Shown here: one piece after another, positions 11,245 through 23,452 of the stretch
How the letters are laid out: each line of letters opens with the position of its first letter
Numbering within the stretch: the first letter of the stretch is position 1
Assembly: GCA_017311185.1 (NCBI GenBank)
Contig: JAESUZ010003105.1
Coordinates: 558,001 to 622,000 of the forward strand
Direction of reading: 5' to 3'
DNA length: 64,000 bases
DNA from: Proteles cristata cristata
Taxonomy: Eukaryota; Chordata; Mammalia; Carnivora; Hyaenidae
Translations under genes and position numbers: made by a program
Notes under the pieces: generated by a model
The model's database searches: none
Seen by the model: only the letters and a program-made list of their open reading frames with translations
Told to the model about the DNA's origin: nothing

Positions 11245-11755
11245 TACATATTAGCACCTCTATGTTTACAGCAGCATTACTTACAATAGCCAAAGGAAGG
11301 AAGCAGCCCAACTGTCCACTGATTGAAAATAGATAAAGAAGAGATGGTGTATATATATACAATGAAATATTCAGCCATTAAAAGAGAATGAAATTTTGTC
11401 ATGTGCAACGACATGGTGGAGTTAGAGAGTATAATGCTAAGTGAAGTAAGTTAGAGAAAGACAAATACCATATGGTTTCACTTACGGAGAATTTAAGAAA
11501 CAAAACAAATGAGCAAAGGGAAAAGAGAGAGAGAGACAAACCAAGAAACAGACTCTTAATTACAGAGAACAAACTGATGATCATCAGAGGGGAGGTGGGT
11601 GGGAGGATGGATTAAATAGGTAATGAAGATTAAGGAATACACTTGTGATGAGCGTTGGGTGACATATGGAATCACTGTTTGCACACCTGAAATTAATATA
11701 ACACTGTATGTTAACTAACTGGAATTAAAATAAAGACTTTCTAAAAAGTATTAAA
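11245..11755 (+). mobile_element. L1 3' end (older carnivore subfamily)
   Basis: Contains TTACAGCAGCATTACTTACA, ATAGCCAAAGGAAGGAAGCA and, near the end, GTGATGAGCGTTGGGTGAC and TTAACTAACTGGAATTAAAA, the ORF2 end and 3'UTR of L1, diverged. Confidence 0.8.
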
Positions 11756-11889
11756 TTATCTGTTTTTAAATATGCGTAGTTTTCTGTATGACAAATACAA
11801 CTCAAGGTGTTTTTAAAATGATTTAATGGAAGTCAGTTTTCATTATTTTTGGAGGACTTAAAATTTTAATTCATTCATTTGAATTTATT

Positions 11890-12007
11890 TTTTATATTTC
11901 ATTTTTTTATATTTCTAAGTAATCTGTATACCCAATGTGAGGCCCAAACTCATGACACAGATCCAGGGTCACATGCTCTTCTTACTAATAAGCCAGCCAG
12001 GTTCCCC
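11890..12007 (-). repeat. Old CAN-SINE fragment (SINEC_a-like)
   Basis: The form AAGTAATCTGTATACCCAAT followed by GTGAGGCCCAAACTCATGAC is an older carnivore SINE subtype, lacking the TC-rich middle of feliform copies. Confidence 0.75.
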
Positions 12008-12104
12008 TGGAGGGCTTAAAATTTTTTTAAGTTATATATCTGACTGACTTATTTCACTTAGCATTCTAATTTCACTCAGCATTCTAATTTCACTCATAAC
12101 ATGT

Positions 12105-12372
12105 AATTTAAGAAACACAACAAACAAGCAAAGTGAAAAAGAGAAGGAGACAAATCAAGAAATGTATGCTTAATTATAGAAAACAAACTAATGGTTACCA
12201 GAAGAGAGGGGAGTGGGGAGATGGGTTGAATAGATGATGGGGATTAAGGAGGGCACTTGTTGTGATGAGTACTGGGCAATGTATGGAATTGCTGAATCAC
12301 TATACTGCACATTAGAAACTAATATAACACTGCATATTAACTAAGTGGAATCAAAACTAAAAAAAAAAAAAT
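12105..12372 (+). mobile_element. L1 3'UTR fragment
   Basis: A second copy of the L1 end: AATTTAAGAAACACAACAAAC at the start, GGTTACCAGAAGAGAGGGGA in the middle and an A-tail. Short and diverged. Confidence 0.75.
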
Positions 12373-13675
12373 CAAAGCTTCTTCAAAAATAAAGTTACAT
12401 CAAGATCTCTAACAAATATTTTATAATAATTTTAACTTTTGTCAAAATCCTTTAAAAAGAAACGGTGATTATACTTTTCCATGAAGTATGTTTAAAAACA
12501 CCAAAAAAGTTGATTATGTTGGATTACAGAAATAATTTAAAGTTTTATGTTAAGCTCATTTTTAGTTTTGAAAATAAAATGAAAAGATCACCCATGCAAT
12601 ATATCCACCAAATTACTAATCTGTGACTTCTGGACAAATGTTTGCAATGATACCACTACACTGTAAGATAAGCCCCAGGTTTTAACTTCTATTCCAAACA
12701 CTAAGAGTATCTTAAGCCTGCATAAGGCTAGGCAAATTTTACATGAATTTAAGTTCTTCTACTGTTTTGGAGAAAAATAATTAAAAATTAGTCACTATGT
12801 TATTTTTAAATGGTGCTGTGAAGGTAAAGATCTGCCCATAGAAAAGCAGTTTTTGGACACACACACACACAAACAAGTATTCAGTTATATCATATACTTC
12901 CACTTCTTCCAAATCGCAGAGAAAATTTATCAGGGCTCTTGTATTTTACTAAGGGAAAGGAAGTCTTGTTAAAAAGATCTGCGAATATATGAAAAATGAG
13001 TAGTTCTTCCCTAAGAGAAATTAAGAATGAGTGAATACTTCAAAAATATTTGTTGAAAATGTACCCCTCTAATATTCATGATACTGCTAGACCCTTATAC
13101 AAAAAAGAATGGTATCTTTACTTCCCTGAAGTGTCCTGCTCTACCTGGACTCCACACTATTTCAACTCTTTCTCCTGCTCCTCTCTCAGGATCACTTATT
13201 TTCATCCTTATCTCCAGCTATTCTTCTTCCCAGCACTTCTCCCTAATTCTACTTCAGGCTTTCAACTGTTGGTAGATTTCTTGGGCATACAAGAATAATT
13301 AACTGGAAAACAGAAACCATCAACACATCCAGTTTTGAACAATGGGACAGGAGCTAGATGTCTAAAAAGGTTGTCAGTATAGGAAGACATAAGAGGGGCT
13401 CAAGCAAAAGGACAGAGCTCTATGGGCTCAGCCCCAAAGGACAGACGGTCCTAAGAGAGACTTTGGGAGAAAGAGGCAAGATGCTCCAGGGATGAAATAT
13501 AACAATGGCTTGGAACTAAAACGAGCACATTCTGAGAGAGCCAGCAAGGACACTTTAACTTACACATTTAAAGAGGAAGAGATTCTGGGAGAAGTAGATC
13601 AGTTGGGATTGGGAACAACAGCATCTTCAAAATACTGGATGGTAAAAATAACAACTAACACTGTCAAGACTGACT
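12373..13675. other. Intronic, nothing recognised
   Basis: Contains a short CA run near 12860. Open frames at 13050-13298 and 13492-13677 show no family resemblance. Confidence 0.45.
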
Positions 13676-13850
13676 GAGTACTTGTACATGCTAGCCACTG
13701 TGCCTAATGCTCTCTCTCTATAATAATCCTCACAGCAAGCCTATAAAGTAGGGATTCTGCTCCTATAATTCTGTGGGTGAGGAAACTGAGAGGTTACCTA
13801 ACTCATCCCAAATCACTCAAATGTTTATTTCAGGTGTCAGGTTGTGGAGC
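13676..13850 (+). repeat. MIR element
   Basis: Contains TGAGTACTTGTACATGCTAG, AATAATCCTCACAGCAAGCC, GGTGAGGAAACTGAGAGGTT in MIR order. Confidence 0.75.
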
Positions 13851-14104
13851 CATTTCAGCTGATTCCAATGTATCCTTCTTTTCCACTGTGCATAGTATTG
13901 GTGGCAGGGAGTGGTAGCAGATTAGTTTCTAGTGGTATATATCTGAGTGGTAGAACAATTAGGCTAAAAGGGGGAAAAATTAACGATTTACAAATTGAGT
14001 TACAAAAGAAAAAAAGAAACCAATAATTAATACATGGTAAAGAAAAAAATCTTTATTAAGATTTTGTCTTTGTATACAGCATGCTTCAGATTTAATTTTA
14101 AAAG

Positions 14105-14925
14105 AGTCACTAAACATAAGAAACAAATTTAAGGACATCCAGATGGCCAACAGACACATGAAATGATGCTCAGCATCCCTCCTCATCAGGGAAATACAAA
14201 TCAAAACCACACTGAGATATCACCTCACGCCAGTCAGAGTGGCTAAAATGAGCCAATCAGAGAACTCTAGATGCTGGCAAGGATGTGGAGAAACGGGCAC
14301 CCTCCTATATTCTTGATGGGAATGTAAACTGGTGCAGCCCCTCTAGAAAACAGTAAGGAGGTTTCTCAAAAAATTAACACTAGAACTCCCCTATGACCCA
14401 GCAATAGCACTGCTAGGAATTTACCCATGGGATACAGAAATGCTGATGCATAGGGACACATGTACCCCAATATTCATAGCAGCACTCTCAACAATAGTCA
14501 AAACATGGAAAGAGCCTAAATGTCCATCAACAGACGAATGGATCAAGAAGATGTGGTTTATCTATACGATGGAATACTACATGGCAATGAGAAAGAATGA
14601 AATCTGGCCATGTGTAGCAACATGGATGGACCTTGAGGGTGTTATGCTGAGCGAAATAAGATAGGCAGAGAAGGACAGCTACCATATGTTTGCACATATA
14701 GGAGGATTAGGAGGAACTTAACGGAGGACCATGGGGGAGAAGAAGGGGGGAAATAGTGGGGGAGAGGGAGAGAGGCAAACCATGAGAGACTCTTGAATGC
14801 TGAGAACAAACTGAGGACTGATGCGGGTGGGGGTGATGGGCATGGAGAAGGGCACTTGTGGGAATGAGCACTGGGTGTTACATGGAAACTAACTTGACAA
14901 TAAACTATTTGTTAAAAAAAAAAAA
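14105..14925 (+). mobile_element. 5'-truncated L1 (ORF2 end, 3'UTR, A-tail)
   Basis: Begins in the ORF2 C-terminal region (GATGGCCAACAGACACATGA), continues through a broken frame (for example 14440-14664, with the L1 pattern ...STDEWIKKMWFIYTMEYY) and ends GACAATAAACTATTTG plus poly-A. Relatively young. Confidence 0.9.
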
Positions 14926-15062
14926 GAAATTTAAATTATCAAGTTAAGGGAATACTTAAATTCTGACATATAATAAAACATATGTAGCCATGAAAAAATA
15001 TTTTTGAAGCATTTTTAATAACATGGAAAATCACTTAGGCTTTAATAAAGGGAGAACTACAG

Positions 15063-15284
15063 GGGTGTCTGGGTGGCTTAGTCGGTTAAGCGTCCGACTT
15101 TCGCTTAGGTCATGACCTCACGGTTCGTGGGTTCGAGCCCCGCGTTGGGCTCTGTGCTGCCTGCCAGCTCGGAGCCTGGAGCCTGTTTCAGAGTCTGTGT
15201 CTCCCTCTCTCTCTGACCCTCCCCTGCTCACGGTGTCTCTCTCTCTCTCTCTCTCCTAGAAATAAATAAAAATATTAAAAAAAA
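15063..15284 (+). repeat. CAN-SINE, young CTTTCGCTTAGG type
   Basis: Full-length, CpG-retaining copy with 16-bp perfect duplication at 15047-15062 and 15285-15300. Inverted partner at 15952-16189. Confidence 0.94.
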
Positions 15285-15439
15285 AAAGGGAGAACTACAG
15301 TAAGGATATCACTGAGAAATAGGGGGATAAAAATTATGAGGTTAATGGAAAATGGCAAAAAATAAAAAGGAATGTCTGAAAACATGTTAAAATCATAGAA
15401 GTAGTGATGAGGTAGAAGGACAATAAGTGATGTTTTTTA

Positions 15440-15552
15440 AAGATTAAAAATTTTTTTTAGTGATCTCTATACCCAACGTGGGGCTCAAATTTATTATAAT
15501 CCCAAGATCAAGACTAGCACGCCCTCCTGACAGACTCAGCCAGAGGCCCTGG
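15440..15552 (-). repeat. Old CAN-SINE fragment
   Basis: Contains GTGATCTCTATACCCAACGT and GTGGGGCTCAAATTTATTAT, the older subtype. Confidence 0.75.
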
Positions 15553-15832
15553 TGATTTTTTTAAAAATATTTTTTCCTATGTATTTCAAATTTAATGGAC
15601 ACATATTACTTTTAAAATCAGGAACAAAGTAGTAACTAGCAAGAAAAAAATTAATTTTCTTTTATGGATGACATGTTCCTTCTACTTTTCAAACCTTCTG
15701 TTCGGTTTTCACCCTAATATTTCAGGTAGCAATGGGCATACTCACTATCTGTACGTGTGATGGTCCTTGCACAGGGGGCACTATTGTGCAGAAAGGCACT
15801 GGACTAATAACTTCTTTCTCAAAGGAACTTAG

Positions 15833-16310
15833 GATCATGGCTAAGCACATAGGCTTTGAAGTCACAGAGATGTGATTTGAATTCCATTCTTATAATTTAT
15901 TTATTGTGTGACCTGAGGCAAGTTTCTTAACCTCTCCAAGGTTAATTTTCTTTTTTTTTAAATTTTTTTTATTTTTTATTTTTTTAAAATATTTTATTTA
16001 TTTCTAGGAGAGAGAGAGACAGCATGAGCAGGGGAGGGTCAGAGAGAGCGGGAGTCACAGACTGAAACAGGCTCCAGGCTCTGAGCTGGCAGTCAGCACA
16101 GAGCCCGACGCGGGGCCCGAACCCACGAACCGTGAGATCATGACCTAAGCGAAAGTCGGATGCTTAACCCACTAAGCCACCCAGGTGCCCTCCAAGGTTA
16201 ATTTTCTAATATGTAAAAAGTAATAGATATTTTTCTCACAGAGTTTTAATTTAATAAGCTAACACGCACACTTGGCACAAAGAAATAACTCAATAAAAGG
16301 TAGTATTTGG
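15833..16310 (+). repeat. MIR element split by a CAN-SINE
   Basis: The first part has AGGCTTTGAAGTCACAGAGA and GTGTGACCTGAGGCAAGTTT; the second, after the SINE, has the MIR tail with GCACAAAGAAATAACTCAAT. Confidence 0.75.
15952..16189 (-). repeat. CAN-SINE, young type
   Basis: Reverse copy with an 18-bp perfect duplication CTCCAAGGTTAATTTTCT at 15934-15951 and 16190-16207, inside a MIR. Confidence 0.94.
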
Positions 16311-17335
16311 GGAGTGCTGTAATCTTTACAGTATACAAAATAAGATCCTATTTTTGTCCAAATCAGGCTAAACATGTCCTCAAAAGTGAAGTGGCAGTAC
16401 TATGTATGTTCCTGTACGACATCCTAAAGGAATATTCAGTTAAAAAACCTCTCTACAATTGAAATCCATTTCCTTCATTGCACTTGGATATTTTATTATT
16501 TTATTTGCATATTTTTTATATGACACAACTCTAAGCTCCATGACCAAGCATGTTTAATTAATTTCATATATCCAGAACCTAGTATAGTACACAGATATGC
16601 TTGATCCTTAATAAATAAAACTTCATATTCTCCCAGTTGTAAATCTTGTATATCTGGGTCTCAAAATATATTTTGCAATGCTTAAGTACTGCCAGTGGGA
16701 AAGGGAAACTAAAGGTGACAAGCATTTCCAATTTATCACAGTACCATTGCTGTCACTTCCTTTCCTCCTAACTCATCTAACTAAACCTAGAAAGAGAGGT
16801 CTAATTCAGCCAGAAGCCAAATGAGCTCTCCAATCAGGACAGAGTAACAATGGCCACCTAAGCATACCAAAAAAAAAAAAATAAATAAAAAAAAAAATCA
16901 CAAATTAAAAGCAAAAAACTAAATACAAGGTCCTCGTTTCTCATATGAAAAATGTGAATCACAATACTTCTCCAGGAGGATTATCACTAGAATTAATGGC
17001 GATGGAGCATGTAAAACACTTAGCAAAACAGTAAGCACTAAATAAGCAGTAATCATTATTTAAACACAATACTGAAGTGAATAGCATGCAAGGATATATC
17101 CCCTTGTGTGAATTAATTTCTGAATAGCAAAACTGCCTAGTAACTTGAGTTTCATATTAAGACTATATAGTAATGCTTTTAACTTTTATTTGAAATATTT
17201 TTATAACTGCACTTTAATACCTACAATTTTATAATTTGAATTGAATTTTACTTTTTTTTTTTTAATGAGAGAAAGTTATCAAAGATCAGGTTAAATGAAG
17301 TTATTAAATATTCTTTAAAAAATGATATATTTTAC
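16311..17335. other. Intronic, with one MIR tail
   Basis: About 16930-17060 matches a MIR tail (TTCTCATATG, GGAGCATGTAAAACACTTAG). The rest, including A-rich runs near 16870 and 17250, is unassigned. Confidence 0.5.
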
Positions 17336-17474
17336 CTGGCCATTTCCAAGCAGAGATACATCTTTTCCAATTAGAAAATAGGATCCAAAAAAGAAAATAA
17401 AGGCATGACTGAAACCCAATATAGTCCAATATAGAAATGTTTTAATGCTTAGTTGACGGTTTTTAGTAATGTCT
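17336..17474 (-). CDS. ATP11B: ATP11B exon W17: M7
   Basis: This 139-nt exon completes Arg and encodes DITKNRQLSIKTFLYWTILG, then FSHAFIFFFGSYFLIGKDVS and LLGNGQ. The hydrophobic run is M7; the end is the luminal loop to M8. Phase 0 donor GTAAAA, acceptor ATACAG. The next intron (5064-17335) is 12.3 kb and rich in repeats. Confidence 0.97.
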
Positions 17475-18502
17475 CTGTATATTTAAAAAAAAAGAGAGAA
17501 AAAGGATCATGTTAAGCTTCATATTCATTACTTACCTACTAAATTATTACAATTTTATAACTAAAAAACAAGATGGATTTTTAATTTAAAATTGCTTAAA
17601 ATTATTAGAAGTACACACCTGAATTTAAAAATTACTACTTTTAATATACATCTGTGTAACAGCTTACAGTTCATATAATATATTCAAATACATTTTCTCA
17701 TTTAGAAAAAACATGATATAGGCATAATAATTCAGTTTGTGAAAAGTTGATGTCTCTGGTATTTTCTGTTGTAAACACTCAGTCATGCCACTATGGTTAT
17801 CTCTTTTTAGTGCAGTTGTTTGAGTTTGGTTCAACAGTGAGGCTCTTAATCAATTTCATATCCACCAAAGGCTTATATAAGAACAATAGTCTGTGTTAAT
17901 CTTAGGTCAAGCTCAGTCCCACGTATCCTGGGAAATCAAATTGAGTTACTGCCATTTCTGGATGACTGAATACCTCTTTAAGTGTGGACATCAGGTTAAT
18001 GTGGGAACCATAAGCTGGTCCTCAGGAATAGTTCCAGATCTCTGTGATTACTTACTTGGTTCTGGGGAAGCAGGGATAACCCAGAAGATCTGGAATAGGA
18101 ATTAATGTCCTCAACCCTGCATTTTGCATTGATTATGACTCATTTATTTGTCAATGCTGGAAAACTAATTTTTTAGAAACTCTGGAGACAACCAATTACT
18201 GGGTAAATTTTTTTGTGCACATAAAATGGAATATTACTGGTCTGCAACAGTAAAGGCAAATTACAAAACTGTCCAATGCATTCCTAGTACAAAAGTGTTC
18301 ATTTCTAAAAACACTGGGAAACTTACTAAATTTTTTCTTTGATATCCAAGAATTATAAACCATAAACTACTTTCCTTAGTAAAATATTAATCACTGTGAC
18401 ACTACCTAATATATTTGCTTATTTATAAGATGCTTTCAAAAACTGGTAACTATTATTTGTATTCAGAAATGTTATGGACATTTAATATAGGAAAATACTT
18501 AC
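17475..18502. other. Intron W16-W17, nothing recognised
   Basis: Unassigned AT-rich sequence. An open frame at 17893-18105 has no family match I can recognise. Confidence 0.45.
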
Positions 18503-18630
18503 CGATAGAGTGTAGGCTTGCTCTGTAATACATGAGGGTCTATATGCTGTTCCAACAGACTATATATTAGTATAGGTAGGGAAGTAAAACAAATATTGTA
18601 TAAAGTCAAGTACACGCTGTCATACAGTGT
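18503..18630 (-). CDS. ATP11B: ATP11B exon W16: M6
   Basis: This 128-nt exon encodes [20 protein letters not shown], then [22 protein letters not shown] and CG of Arg. Y-N-x-x-F-T-S-L-P is the conserved M6 motif of P4-ATPases, and D-x-D/Q-H-x-x-x-P-x-L-Y follows in the M6-M7 loop. Acceptor is TTCTAG, donor GTAAGT. Confidence 0.98.
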
Positions 18631-20169
18631 CTAGAAAGAGAAATTGGTGGGAATTTTGAGATTCTAAACTGTGTTTAGTTATGTATATGATCATAAAGAA
18701 GCCTACTAGATATAAGCATAAAAATTATATAGCTTTGTCAATTTACACAAAAATCCAATTTAGTAATCCCAATTTGTTTCTTATATAGACACAATCATAT
18801 TAACATTCCTAGGTTTATATTCTTTGTGGGAAATGGAACAGTTTGTTACGTCAAGTGATGTGGAACTGGAGCTACGCTTCAAGATTCTCCACAATTTGGT
18901 CACTGTGATGTTGTTTTACACAATTTTCCTACATGCATCTTAGGTTTCTTACTATTCCTTTGGTAGGGTACACATACAGTTTTGCTTTTATGGCTCTGTC
19001 TTCCTATCGAGGTCCTACATTTCCTTTAAGGTATGACCCATGAAACTTTAAACACTGGCTCAAATCCTTGATGATAAAGCTTCCTCTTCTAAACAGCTAT
19101 ATGTGCTACTATTGGTACTAAATGCCTAGTGCCTTGCCTAAATTTCATGTATTGTTTTTATTAATACTGTCTCAAATTATACTGTAAAGTCTCTAAAAAC
19201 CTAATTAAAATAGATTATCATATGCTCTTATAGCATTCTATAATTCATTCAAGTAAGCAAACGTTGTTACTGGCAATTAATGCCCAAGCAGATATTTGAA
19301 ATTGAGAGCTACAAGTTGTAAATGGAAGCAAAAACAGTGACTGGAATAGAGACAACTCAAGAAAATCCTAAGATAGTTAGGCTCTTATTATATCAATAAA
19401 TTGGGACAAATATCTCAATCAGAGATGTAGTGTGGTTTGTGAAAACTGGTCTAAAGCAGTGGATCCTAGTATGGTTTAGTTATTAACTTCGTAACTATGT
19501 GATCTTGGGCAAGTTTCTTAATTTCTGTGGATTTCAATTTCATTTTCTACAAAATAAAACAGAGTAGATGGCAAATATGTGACATGTGTACAACCAAAGA
19601 CCCACATGTGTTCATTACAGCTACTACTACCCAATTACAGAGTTTTTTCTCTGAGCCTATAGCTTCAGAACCCTTTTCAAAGTAGCATTCTTGGTGGCCT
19701 CTATCAGTTATTTAGAACTAGCTTCTAAGATAAAGTCTATATGTCATTCCAGGACTCAATCACTAAACTTCCTTCCCAATCCAAATAAATTCTGTCAGTC
19801 AAAAAAAATAATGAGGTAATCCTCCAATAGTTACTCTGACATGGCTTGATATAGAGCTTACAGAAATATCACATGTAAGTTGAAAAAGTTACCACAATTC
19901 TCTCAGAAGCTGTTAAGAGTTAACATCTATTTTTTAGAAAGCATCCAGAATTAAAATATATTTTGGTATTAACAGTCACTTCAAACTGAAAATCAGAATA
20001 AATATTATTAATTTTATACTCACCAAATACACTAATTAAATTAGGGAAGTACTGTCTATTTATTTGCAGGACTAGGAAAACATGTAAAAAGTCCCTCCAA
20101 GTATCTATCAAAAACTGAAGACAGAGACCTTATTCTAAAAGAATAAATCAGAAGCTTTTATTTACTTAC
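18631..20169. other. Intron W15-W16: diverged L2-like and MIR pieces
   Basis: About 18870-19210 resembles an L2 3' region in CT-rich phrases, and 19440-19570 resembles MIR (GTGATCTTGGGCAAGTTTCT). Both are weak; the rest is unassigned. Confidence 0.4.
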
Positions 20170-20229
20170 TTGTTGAGAAAACAAACAGTAGAACTGATAT
20201 AAAAATTGGGGTGTGATAAAGCACACATT
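20170..20229 (-). CDS. ATP11B: ATP11B exon W15: M5
   Basis: This 60-nt, exactly 20-codon exon encodes NVCFITPQFLYQFYCLFSQQ, the main part of M5, which in P4-ATPases lines the lipid path and follows the conserved Phe-Tyr-Lys-Asn. Phase is 0 at both ends, so skipping would keep the frame but delete a membrane helix. A CAN-SINE sits 62 nt upstream of its acceptor (TTTCCAG). Donor is GTAAGT. Confidence 0.97.
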
Positions 20230-20291
20230 CTGGAAAACAAGATTAAATGGAAATAATTAAAATATTTGGGTCTAAAAGGGAAATAATTTCT

Positions 20292-20522
20292 TTTTTTTTT
20301 TTTTTTAATCTTTTTTTTTTTTATTTTATTTATTTCTAGGAGAGAGAGAGAGAGAGCGTGAGCAGGGGAGGGTCAGAGAGGGAGTCACAGACTGAAACAG
20401 GCTCCAGGCTCTGAGCCGGCAGTCAGCACAGAGCTCGATGCGGGGCTTGAACCCACGAACCGCGAGATCATGACCTAAGCGAAAGTCGGACGCTTAACCG
20501 ACTAAGCCACCCAGGCACCCCA
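20292..20522 (-). repeat. CAN-SINE, young type, near the W15 acceptor
   Basis: Full-length reverse copy with 18-bp perfect duplication AAAAGGGAAATAATTTCT at 20274-20291 and 20523-20540. Its tail ends 62 nt upstream of exon W15 in gene direction. Confidence 0.94.
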
Positions 20523-20790
20523 AAAAGGGAAATAATTTCTAACAACGGTTATTAAAGCGTCAAGAAACACAATTTCTGATATGGTAAGTAGAAGATCTGC
20601 TCATAGGAACTTGTCCCATTGTTTAAAAATGTCTAAAAGAATTCTAAGCAGCACTTCAAATGTCAGAATGAAAATACCTTGGGCTCTTATTGCTAAGCAA
20701 TGCCATAATTCTGAATTTACAACCTTCCAGCTATTATTCAATAGTTTTCATATGTAATACAATAAGTATGGTTTATTTAAACTATAGGGC

Positions 20791-20985
20791 TATGGGGCAT
20801 ATGGGTGGCTTAGTCGGTTAAGCATCTAACTCTTGATTTCATCCCCAGGTCATGATCTCACGGTTTGGGAGTTCTAGCCCCACATCTGTTAGCACAGAGT
20901 CTGCTTGGGATTTTCTCACTCCCTTGTTCTCTCTCTCCCCCTTCCCTGCTCATACTCTCTCTCTCTCTGAAAAAAAAAAAAAACA
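20791..20985 (+). repeat. CAN-SINE
   Basis: Copy with a near-perfect 15-bp duplication TTTAAACTATAGGGC at 20776-20790 and its one-base variant at 20986-21000. It is inverted relative to the copy 270 bp away. Confidence 0.92.
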
Positions 20986-21000
20986 TTTAAACTTTAGGGC

Positions 21001-21876
21001 ATAATAGCTTTAAAATAAAAATATTTAAAATAATGGAATTATGAAAATCCATTTCAATATACATACTTGTATCACAGTAAAAGCTGATACGATAGAAAAG
21101 CTAAAATAAGGTAGAAATAAGCTATAATAAAGTTGCCATCATTTTATTAGCAATATGAAACCTATGTGTGTTCTTTCATTGGCTTATAGATATTATTTAT
21201 AGAATATATACAATATAGAATACCCTATATTGTATTAAATGTCTTGGCAGTCAGGACCTCCTAGCATGGGTTCCCTTGAGGTTCACCTTCCCCAAAAGGG
21301 TTGAGATAGAACGGTATTTCAACATAGTTTCCTTGTAAACCTAAAAGGTATTTTACTTTATGCATATAAAACCCCTCTCATAGTAGTTTATACATCTCAC
21401 TAGACTACCAAAAGGTCATTCTTGGCACAAGAAAAATGAAGAACCTCTGCTTGAAACCACTCTACTGGACTTAAATTAAAACTTATTATTGGCTCAGGAA
21501 AAAATAACACGAAAGAAATCAAATTAATTACATTTTAATTTGCACAGAATAAAATGTATCAATTTTAAGTGTGAATTTTGATACTGACAAATTTGTGCAC
21601 TCCTGTAACCACTACCACAATCAATTCGGAGAGCTCTTTCTTCATGCAAAGCTCTCTTACGTCCCTTTCCAGTCAGTGCTCCCACCTGCACCTGGGCTCA
21701 GCAACGCTGATTGCCTTCTGTCAGCACACATTAGATGTATAACAATAACCAAAGTATATTTCATAAGTTATTTTTACTTATAGAAACTTATAAGAATAAT
21801 CTGAATGGCAATCATATATCTTAAATTAAAATGTTAAATTACTGTCAATAAATGATTATATCTCCATGAAACTCAC
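21001..21876. other. Intron W14-W15, nothing recognised
   Basis: Unassigned. 21510-21780 shows CACTCCTGTAACCACTACCA, weakly like an old L1 3'UTR. Confidence 0.4.
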
Positions 21877-22022
21877 CTTATAAAAAAAATACTGTACAAG
21901 GGTGGCTATTCTAATATAATAAAAATGACCATGAACAAAAAGCAATTTGGAGAGGAATTTAAATCTAGCTATTGCATAATCACTGTTTCTTGCAGCCTGT
22001 CTTCCTTCTTTACCCATGATTC
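21877..22022 (-). CDS. ATP11B: ATP11B exon W14: end of P domain into M5
   Basis: This 146-nt exon completes Gly and encodes [20 protein letters not shown], then [29 protein letters not shown]-x-E-G-x-Q-A-x-x-x-S-D-Y is the conserved end of the P domain, and the last part begins M5 (Y-F-F-Y-K). It ends in phase 0; acceptor is TTACAG, donor GTGAGT. Confidence 0.98.
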
Positions 22023-22640
22023 CTGTAATAAAGACAAAAAGGCAGGTTCACTAATAACTGAGAAGTGTGATTTTACTGATTTAACTGCAAATATCTTAAT
22101 TATCTATAGCAGTTGTACCCGGACTTGGAATCACTATATCATAGTATAGAGTGGATAGTAGATTCCCAAAAGGTTGTTCCACTTAAATCAAATACGTAAT
22201 TAAAACAAAGCTACAATACATACCATGTAACATCAAGCGTCAAAGACTCAGAATATCATACAATTAATATAAAATAATATTGACAGTTAAGGATCTAATA
22301 AGAATATCAAGTTTATACTAACAGACACAAAGTACTAGTTAATAGATTTCTAATGGAGAGAATGCTGTAAAATAGCTTTAACTTTCTTATTTCCAACGAA
22401 CATCAAAATATCCAAATTGAATGATTTGAACCTAGCAAAAACAAGCATTAAATTTAATGGTTTTAAAACTTTTGCACATAAGTCAAATAAAATGTGCTCT
22501 TTATTTACTGACTCAACTTCATTATTTAAAATGGAAGCCCTGATTTTATTACTGGATTAACAGGCATGAAATGTTTCAATAAATGTAACTAATAAACTAA
22601 TAAACAGAGCAAATGAAGACTTAAAAAACTGTATGCATTG

Positions 22641-22844
22641 AGGGCATCTGATTGGCTCAGTTGGTAAGCATCAGACTCTTGATTTTGGCTCAGGTTATGA
22701 TCTCATGGTTCCTGGAATCAAGCCCCTTGTCAGGCTCCATGCTGACAGCACAGAACCTGCTTGCTATTCTTTCTCTCCCTTTCTCTCTGCCCCTTCCTCT
22801 CCCTCCCCAACATACTCTCTTTCTCAAAATAAATACACTTTTTA
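22641..22844 (+). repeat. CAN-SINE
   Basis: Diverged copy flanked by a perfect 18-bp duplication AAAAAACTGTATGCATTG at 22623-22640 and 22845-22862. The open frames crossing it are SINE-derived. Confidence 0.93.
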
Positions 22845-23245
22845 AAAAAACTGTATGCATTGTTGCTGAAAATTCATTCTTGCATAGGTAATTAATAGTG
22901 AGAAAAGCTAGCACACTCATAACTTAATCGTTTTTTCAATCTGGAAGCAGCTGTGAAAAATCTTTTTTCAAAACTGTAATTTTTTACTTGGGTAATAAAA
23001 GGAAAAAAAAATCCAAAATGGCTAGATACAGATAGATAATCACTTATATTCATAACATCTAGAGAAGGCCATTATTTTGGGTCTATAACATTTAAGAATT
23101 TTCCCATCTGCATTTTTTGTGTGTGTGTATTTAATATATATACAAACAAATGAACAAAACGAGATTACTTGTTTTGTAATCTGCTATTGTCACTTATACA
23201 TTTTGGACATTTTTTATAACATCTTTGTGAATATATTCATTTTTT

Positions 23246-23452
23246 AAACATGTTTTTTAATTTATTTTGAGAGAGAGAGTTTGCATGCGTGGGGGGAAGG
23301 GCAGAGAGAGAATCCCAAGCAGGCTCCACACAGTCAGGCTCCACAGTCAGTGTGAAGCCACATATGGGGCTTGATGTCAAAATCCTCAAGATCATGACCT
23401 GAACTGAAATCAAGAGTTGGACGCTTAACCAACTGAGATACCCTGGTGTCCC
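23246..23452 (-). repeat. CAN-SINE (older)
   Basis: Reverse copy with GAGAGAGAGAG, GCAGGCTCCACACAGTC, TGACCTGAACTGAAATC and a degenerate head ending TACCCTGGTGTCCC. Confidence 0.88.

Noticed and set aside
15063..15130. tRNA-like A and B box sequences in SINE heads
   Set aside because: tRNA-derived SINE promoters; no cloverleaf with acceptor stem, so not tRNA genes.
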